Of a stretch of DNA of 64,000 nucleotides, positions 58,192-64,000 are shown one piece after another; within the stretch, counting starts at the first letter, position 1, and the number at the start of each line of letters is the position of its first letter. The position numbers and the translations under genes were made by a program. This DNA is from Rhizophagus clarus (taxonomy: Eukaryota; Glomeromycota; Glomeromycetes; Glomerales; Glomeraceae): the NCBI GenBank assembly GCA_015698045.1, contig BLAL01000189.1, positions 186,001-250,000 of the forward strand. Direction: 5' to 3'. Under the pieces are notes generated by a model. It searched no databases. It was not told the DNA's origin and was given only the letters and a program-made list of their open reading frames with translations.

Positions 58192-58789
58192 GTTCTTATA
58201 TATAAAAATACGAGAACTATTTATTAATTTTAATGTTTTTTATAATTTTATATATAAAAATACTAGAATTATAATTTTAAAATTTTTTTTGTATTTTTAT
58301 ATATAAAAATACTAAAACTATAATTTTATTTTTTTTTTTTATATTTTTATATATAAAATATTAAAATAATATTTCATATAGACTAATTTTTAAAATTAAA
58401 CTTTTACATTTAAAAAATTAATATTTTTATATAAATAAAAATTACTAGCTATATAAAAATAATTTTTTTTTTTTTTTTTAGTATTGAAACTGTAAGCTAT
58501 ATAAAAATAATAGATCTATATTATTTAATATAAATATAGTCAACTCTTAATATAATAAACCCTAGATTTTATACTTCAACTTTACTATAGAGTTATAATA
58601 AAGAATTTAAATAATTTGATTGGCTATTTTGTTATAATAAAGTATTTTGATATATTTGATTAGTTAAATATCATATGTTAACAAAAATCTGTTATATTAA
58701 AAGTTTACTATATTAAGAATTAATTGTAAAATTAATCATTATATAATTTTTATTTTTTTAATATAATAATTTTGAAATTTAATTATATA
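58192..58789. other. AT-rich DNA with minisatellite remnants
   Basis: Palindromic-family units to about 58380. A weak inverted pair AACTCTTAATATAATAAA / AATTCTTAATATAGTAAA at 58551-58728 may be another decayed MITE. No gene. Confidence 0.45.
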
Positions 58790-58976
58790 CTATACTTTTT
58801 CAAAATTAAGCATTTTTTTTGCAAAAATTTTAATTAAAAAATTAAAAAAGTACTTAATTTTGAAAGTTTTTTTATTAGTATTTCATATATGATTTTTTTT
58901 AATAAAACTTGAAAAATTTAGAGTAATGCTTAATTTCAAGGGGTATTTAATATTGGAAAAATATAGTAATATTATA
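58790..58976. mobile_element. Pogo-like MITE (CTATACTTTTTCAAAATTAA), longer relative of 24716-24817
   Basis: The left end CTATACTTTTTCAAAATTAA pairs with the right inverse CTATATTTTTCCAATATTAA, and TA lies on both sides (58788-58789, 58977-58978). Total 187 bp. Confidence 0.6.
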
Positions 58977-58978
58977 TT

Positions 58979-59526
58979 ATATAAATAATATATTTACAAA
59001 AAGTGGTAAATTTATTTAAAATATAAGATGATTTTATAAAAATTTATATAATTTGCAAAAATTTAAAATTATAATATAATATTAAATTTGTTTAATTTAT
59101 TAAAATTTAAAATATAAATTTAAGTTAAGTTTGGTTAAATTTACTAAAATTTAAATATGAGTTATATTAAAAATATTTACTAAAATATAAGTTTATATAG
59201 TATTTAATACTATAAAAAAACATTATATAAAATTGAAAATAAATATATATTATTATTTGTGAATCATATTAATATTATTTAAGATTTTGTTAAACTTTTA
59301 TATAATTAATTTTTTAATTTTAATAAAATTAGTAATTATATAAAGATATAAATATTCAAATTAAATTCTGATTAAAATTATAAATATTGTAAATTATAAT
59401 TATAATTATAATAATATAATTATTTGGAAAACAATTAACTTTTTCTACTAATCACTCAATCCAACAATAAAATTTTTATTTTTCGTATTTTGTATCTTTT
59501 TCTTTAATATTATCTACTATTTTCAT
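58979..59526. other. AT-rich DNA upstream of the MULE-like copy
   Basis: Simple AT sequence; the last 40 bases probably belong to copy B of the repeat-gene family. No gene. Confidence 0.45.
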
Positions 59527-59749
59527 AGCAAAAATTAAAGTTCCGCATGAGTTGGCTCAAGTCAAGCTACAGTCTGGCTTAGTTTGGCTTAAAAAAAAAA
59601 TTTTGATTTGAGCAAAAATGAGTCAAGTCACAAAAAATCTTGGTTCAACTCATTCAAGCCAAGCTGAGCCATGAAAAATTCTGGTTTAAACCAAGTTGGA
59701 TTTGAGCTGGCTCAAGCTGGCTCAAGCTTTATTATCAAAAAAAAAAGCT

Positions 59750-60790
59750 AAAACTAGATGTTTTTATATATAAAATTATAAAAAAAACACTAGAACTAAT
59801 AGTTTTAGCATTTTTTTATATATCAAGTTCCAAAACTTATAATAAATAATAAACGTTTTAGTATTTTTATATATAAAATAGTAAAAAAAAAGCCAGAACT
59901 ATTAGTTCTGAAGTTTTTTATATATAAAATCACAAAAAAAATGATAGAAATAATGGTCTCAGTATTTTTATTCAAAAAAAACCACCAGAACAAATAGTTT
60001 CAGCATTTTTTATATATAAGTTTGCAAGAAAAATACCAGAACAAATGGTTCTAGCATTTTTTACATAAAATTGCAAAAAAAAACCAGAACAAATGGTTTT
60101 AGCATTTTTTTTATATATAAGTTTGCAAAAAAAAATACCAAAATAAATGATCCTGATGCTTTTTGTTCATAAAATTGCAAAAAAAATACTAGAACTATTG
60201 GTTCTGGTATTTTTTTATATATATGCTAGAACAAATAGTTCTGGCATTTTTATATAAATTGCAAAAAAAAAATGCTGAAACTAAGGGCAGTGACATATAT
60301 TAGCTAATATTTTTTACTATAGGCGTTTATTCCCTCATCCCCAGGTAAGATATCTTGGTCACATACAACCAATCATATTTTTTAAAAATTGTGTAACCTA
60401 AGATTTTTGCTTACCCTCTTACCCCCTAAAATATTAGCTAATATATGTTACTGCCTAATGATCCTGATGCATTTTGTTCATAAAATTGCAAAAAAAATGT
60501 CAGAACAAATAATTCTGGCATTTTTTATATATAAGTTTGTAAAAAAAATGCCAGAACTAATAGTTCCAGCACTTTTTATTTATAAAATTGCAAAAAGAAA
60601 CATCAGAATAAATGATTCTAGCATTTTGTATTATAAAATCACAAAAAAAAATACCAGAACTATTAGTACTAGTATTTTTTATTCATAAAATTGCAAAAAG
60701 TACTAAAACAAATAATTCTGGTGTTTTTTATATATAAATTTGCAAAAAAAAATATCAGAACTATTGGTATCAGTATTTTTTACATATAAA
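59750..60790. repeat. Palindromic minisatellite block
   Basis: About 18 units pair AAAAATGCCAGAACT-type arms with AGTTCTGGCATTTTT-type arms around a 3-6 nt loop, joined by TATATATAA-GTTTGCAA. The MITE at 60285 interrupts the loop of one unit. The 99-residue open frame at 60389-60688 is read-through. Confidence 0.8.
60285..60455. mobile_element. PIF/Harbinger-type MITE (GGGCAGTGACATATATTAGC), copy 2
   Basis: GGGCAGTGACATATATTAGC on the left; the right inverse GGCAGTAACATATATTAGC has one base lost and one transition. TAA on both sides (60282-60284, 60456-60458). Its orientation relative to the host element matches copy 1 at 10755, so it was probably present in their common ancestor. Confidence 0.8.
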
Positions 60791-60946
60791 TTGTAAAAAA
60801 TTGTCAAACTTGATCTGACTTATGGCTGGCTTGAGCTTTTTCAAGCTGACTTGTGAACCAATAAGCCAATTTAATCATGACTTGGCTTGGCTCAGCTTAA
60901 AAAGCTTGAGCCAGCTTGCAAGTTGGCTCAGCTTATGTAAAGCTTT

Positions 60947-62900
60947 AGCAGAAATGGATTTTATGCAAGTACAAATGATAAAGAAAGACTTTAGATTCCG
61001 CTTAAAACTTTAAGTTATAGATTTTTTAAGAGAAATAGTACAACTCATGTCTCAGTTCTGCAAAGGTCTCACTGTAACCTTATTTACAGCAGTTGGCTTA
61101 TACGAACATTTTTCTAACTACCAATTAAATCTAGATTTTACCATGGTTAAATCCAAAATCTCTACTTAACAGATAATAATGGCTAATATATTAGTTTCCC
61201 TTTGTTTTCTCTCTTCTTCTGCTTTTTTAAATACTATTATTTTTCTAGCACTTAATGAAGTTGCATGTGATGTTAAGGAGCATATAGATGTGATCAACAA
61301 AAAGCACTAATTAGATTTAATAGAAGTAACCAACAAAAGCAAATTAAAAATTACTGATAATATTAATGTATTATCTAAAATTAATATAGATATTAACACT
61401 CTACACCAATCAACAGTAATAGTAGTTGCGTAATTATATTTTGTACCTTCTATCCTGATCCTTTCTGAAAACTGATGTTAACTAAAAATCAGAAGAAAAA
61501 GTTAAAGAAATAATCGTGAACTTAAGAAAAAATAATATTCACATCTTTCACTGTATCACCTGATTCCTCTCTTGCTGGTCAGTACTCTATATTTTTAAGC
61601 CTTTTGATATCAGTTTTTAAGATCTCATTAGAACATATTGTCTTAAGTGATGATAAAAACTCATTGTTCAATAACAATAAAAAACTCAAAGCGAAAGAAG
61701 GTACTACCAGAAGTAAACAACTTAATTATTATAGGATTCCAACTTAATTAACTAGAAAAAAATATCTTGCTAAATCTTATCATATATAATATTCCAGTCA
61801 AGTGGACTAATTGTGAACTCCTTGCTAAATTAAATAAGTAGAAAAAGGTGGTGTCAGTTAGCATAAGAGTACAAAAAAAATATTTAACGGCAAAAGTAAG
61901 ATTAATACTCAATCATAACTGCTTCAAAGCTTACAATAATGACAATTGGATAGTATTCATTGTATTTTTTTCAGTCTAATAGTTTCTGCTTCTTGGAATC
62001 TTTTTGAAAGAAAACAACATGAAAAGTTTCAGAGTATTATTACAAATATCCTTGAGGATATAACTTATGAATTACTATTCTCAAATGGGCATTCTATAAG
62101 GTTGCTGGACAAAACTAGGTAGTTTAGCAAACTGTCTAAATGTTGAAAAGGTAAAACTTGACAAAACTATATTAAAATCTTAGTAAAAAATTAGTAAAAC
62201 TTGACAATGTCAAAACTTATAGTAAATCATATTAAATAGCGAAACAATATTAAAGTATTATTAAAAAATCAGTAAAACTAGAGTTTAGATATTTAGCAAA
62301 ATTTAAAATTAGTTTAAGCAGGCAACCTTAGCATTCTAGCCAATTTCTTATTGATAGCAATTTATGATCTTTTAAAATTATCAAAGAACAGGACAGTCTC
62401 AGTCACTTATCAGTTATTTCTTAATATGCGATACATTGTTTTGAAAACTTATTCTTAAGCAATAGTGAAAAAACATCAAATTATTTTGGTGCTATTACTT
62501 TATATCATCTTACTGTATTCACAAATGTTACCCTGCAGGTATTTCTTAGATCAATGCTTCTTTAAACAAGATAACATCCTATTTCAAGATAGTGACTGGA
62601 ACCAACTGGATGTTTCTTAAATCACATATTACTTCAAAGTATAAATCAAAAAGTAAAGATTCCTCATCAAACTTTATATCTTTAGAAAATTAAAATAACA
62701 ATCTGGTAGTTTTATAAGATCTAAGAATGATAAATTATATGAGTCTTATAGTCAGCAACACAGCATAATTAACAAGGGTGAACTTAAGCTACTGTTAGAA
62801 CAATTAATTAGTTTATGTAGTTAACATACTGGAGATAGGAAGTTTAACCACTAGAAGAATAAGCTTTTCTAACTTTTCTTTTATTATAGAGGATCTTTTT
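60947..62900 (+). pseudogene. Decayed copy B of the unrecognised repeat-gene family
   Basis: Aligned with copy A (14470-16250, minus). It starts at AGAAATGGATTTTATGC, giving MDFMQVQMIKKDFRFRLKL, a stop, then FCKGLTVTLFTAVGLYEHFS. Later come DVINKKH, VTNKSKLKITDNINVLSKIN, RVQKKYLTAKV and ERKQHEKFQSIITNILEDIT. Stops break every frame. In the intact-site copy A the sequence TGCAGAAATGGATTC is continuous, while here the MULE-like element sits exactly at AGCAGAAAT. No domain is recognised; likely TE-derived. Confidence 0.55.
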
Positions 62901-63647
62901 CTTTACAATTTTTCTTTTTGTTTTTCTCGTTTTTCTTATTTTTATAGTATAATAATTTTATAGTCAGATTTGATTAAACTGTGGCCTCTAGAGGTCTTGA
63001 AGTATCTTTAGTATATAGAAATGATTTCTAATATCTTATCTTTTACTATAATAAAGTATATGATGTCTAATAACTTTAATATTAAAAATAAAAATAATAT
63101 AATTATTTGAAATAAAACAAAGAATTATATATGTTTATAAATCTTAATAATATATAAGATTATATGGTTGTTTGTATTTAAAATTTTATGCTATATTTAT
63201 ATAAATAGATAAAAATAGAACTTATGATATATTTACTTTAGACTTATAATATTTCTGTTTCTAGTACTAGCTAAAATTTATAATTTTCTTAATAATAACT
63301 AAAATTTTATTATTAAAATTGTATAATTTAAAAATGCTAAATATTTAATCAAAGTTATTACTTATAACTGAAATTCAGTAATTATAAAAAGGTTTAATTA
63401 CTAAAAATAGTATATTGGTTAAAAAATTTATGGTGATAGTGATTATAATTAAGTTTTAATTATAGAGAGGTAATTTAATAGTATTTAAATTTATTCTATA
63501 CAGACATTTATATAAAATATGCAATATTTAATGTGATATCAAAAAAAATTACTTTATACTTTTTTTTATTTTTTCTATGTAGAAATATATCATAATTAGT
63601 TATTTTCCAATGTTAAATTTTCATTTATTAAACTGTTCTTTTATTGA
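62901..63647. other. AT-rich DNA downstream of the MTG1-like gene
   Basis: Simple AT sequence with no coding frame. The part next to 63648 is the probable 3' untranslated region of the minus-strand gene. Confidence 0.5.
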
Positions 63648-63972
63648 TCAATAACCTTGCCTTTTCCATCTTTTTAATCTTTTCTCTCTTTTTTTATTCC
63701 ATAACAATTTTTTTTTTTGATTTTTACTCAATAAAATTTGTTCATCAGGATTATTTTCATTAGCAAAATAATTATTTAATGAATCAACGGTTATATCATC
63801 CAGGGTATACTTACCATATTTACCATTTCTATATTGTTTAATAAAAAATGTTGCGGCAGCTTTTAAATCATATTCCCCATATTTTCGTAATGCACCAATA
63901 TGTTTTGATATTACCGGAAGTAAAAAGTTTATATCATCTGTTGGTCCGGATAATTTAAAATTTTCTACATAG
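63648..63972 (-). CDS. MTG1: MTG1-like mitochondrial ribosome-assembly GTPase, last exon (partial)
   Basis: The last coding exon runs from a 3' splice site (TTCTATTTTAG at 63973-63983, minus strand) to a TGA at 63648-63650. It encodes about 107 residues in one frame. The part KHIGALRKYGEYDLKAAATF then IKQYRNGKYGKYTLDDI resembles the C-terminal domain of the YlqF/RbgA/MTG1 family of circularly permuted GTPases (typical RKRGxLxxGGxxDxxxAA, then RxGKLGxxxLD). The last 30 residues are Lys/Arg-rich (KKKLLWNKKREKRLKRWKRQ), suited to rRNA contact. The GTPase domain lies beyond the right edge. MTG1 acts in mitochondrial large-subunit assembly. The call rests on the tail only. Confidence 0.65.
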
Positions 63973-64000
63973 CTAAAATAGAAACAAATTTTTAAAATGA

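Larger units (their letters stand above)
59537..60946 (-). mobile_element. MULE-like non-autonomous element, second copy
   Basis: The ends AAAGTTCCGCATGAGTTGGC and the inverse AAAGCTTTACATAAGCTGAG are flanked by AGCAAAAAT (59527-59535) and AGCAGAAAT (60947-60955), a 9-bp duplication with one A/G difference. It is the sibling of 8770-11187 in opposite orientation: its left TIR matches the inverse of the other's right TIR. The interior is palindromic minisatellite plus the GGGCAG MITE. The exon/intron-like array of the other copy is absent. Confidence 0.8.

Overview
The window is very AT-rich nuclear DNA from a fungus. Its genes have many short GT-AG introns and AT-rich codon use, and its conserved proteins (RAB18-like GTPase, SIN1, VID21/EAF1, TIM23, PUS4, PEX19, PSMD9/NAS2) are typical of eukaryotes. 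The density of decayed hAT, Tc1/pogo and TIR elements, and the style of the transposases, suggest an early-diverging fungus, most likely an arbuscular mycorrhizal (Glomeromycotina) species. That placement is inference; no rRNA or marker gene is present.

Layout: 1-16.9 kb is transposon territory (end of a TIR element, a dead Tc1, a hAT with perfect 8-bp target duplications, and a second dead hAT broken by a 2.4-kb MULE-like element carrying an exon/intron-like tandem array). 16.96-22.7 kb is gene island 1: PSMD9 (+), RAB18-like (-), SIN1 (-). 22.7-34.8 kb is a nested TE block around a roughly 5.4-kb foldback element that contains a pogo transposon and two small TIR elements. 34.8-42.9 kb is gene island 2: VID21 (-), TIM23 (+), PUS4 (-), PEX19 (+), with two divergent promoters, one only 69 bp long. 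43-63.6 kb is again transposon territory, including two pyrimidine-rich TIR elements, a 5.4-kb element inserted inside a small MITE, a second copy of the MULE-like element, and a decayed repeat-gene. The last exon of an MTG1-like mitochondrial GTPase (-) runs off the right edge.

The single-copy genes are housekeeping: proteasome assembly, vesicle traffic/lipid droplets, TORC2 signalling, chromatin acetylation, mitochondrial import, tRNA pseudouridylation, peroxisome membrane biogenesis and mitoribosome assembly. They are intact and do not form a pathway.

The most unusual signal is in the repeats. Several otherwise unrelated non-autonomous TIR elements are built from tandem units, each looking like a mini-exon between a 5' splice site (GTAAG) and a pyrimidine tract ending in GTAG or TTAG. 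The clearest arrays lie at about 9.1-10.3 kb and 54.3-55.8 kb. This architecture is the best candidate here for something undescribed. Whether it is spliced cannot be decided from DNA alone.
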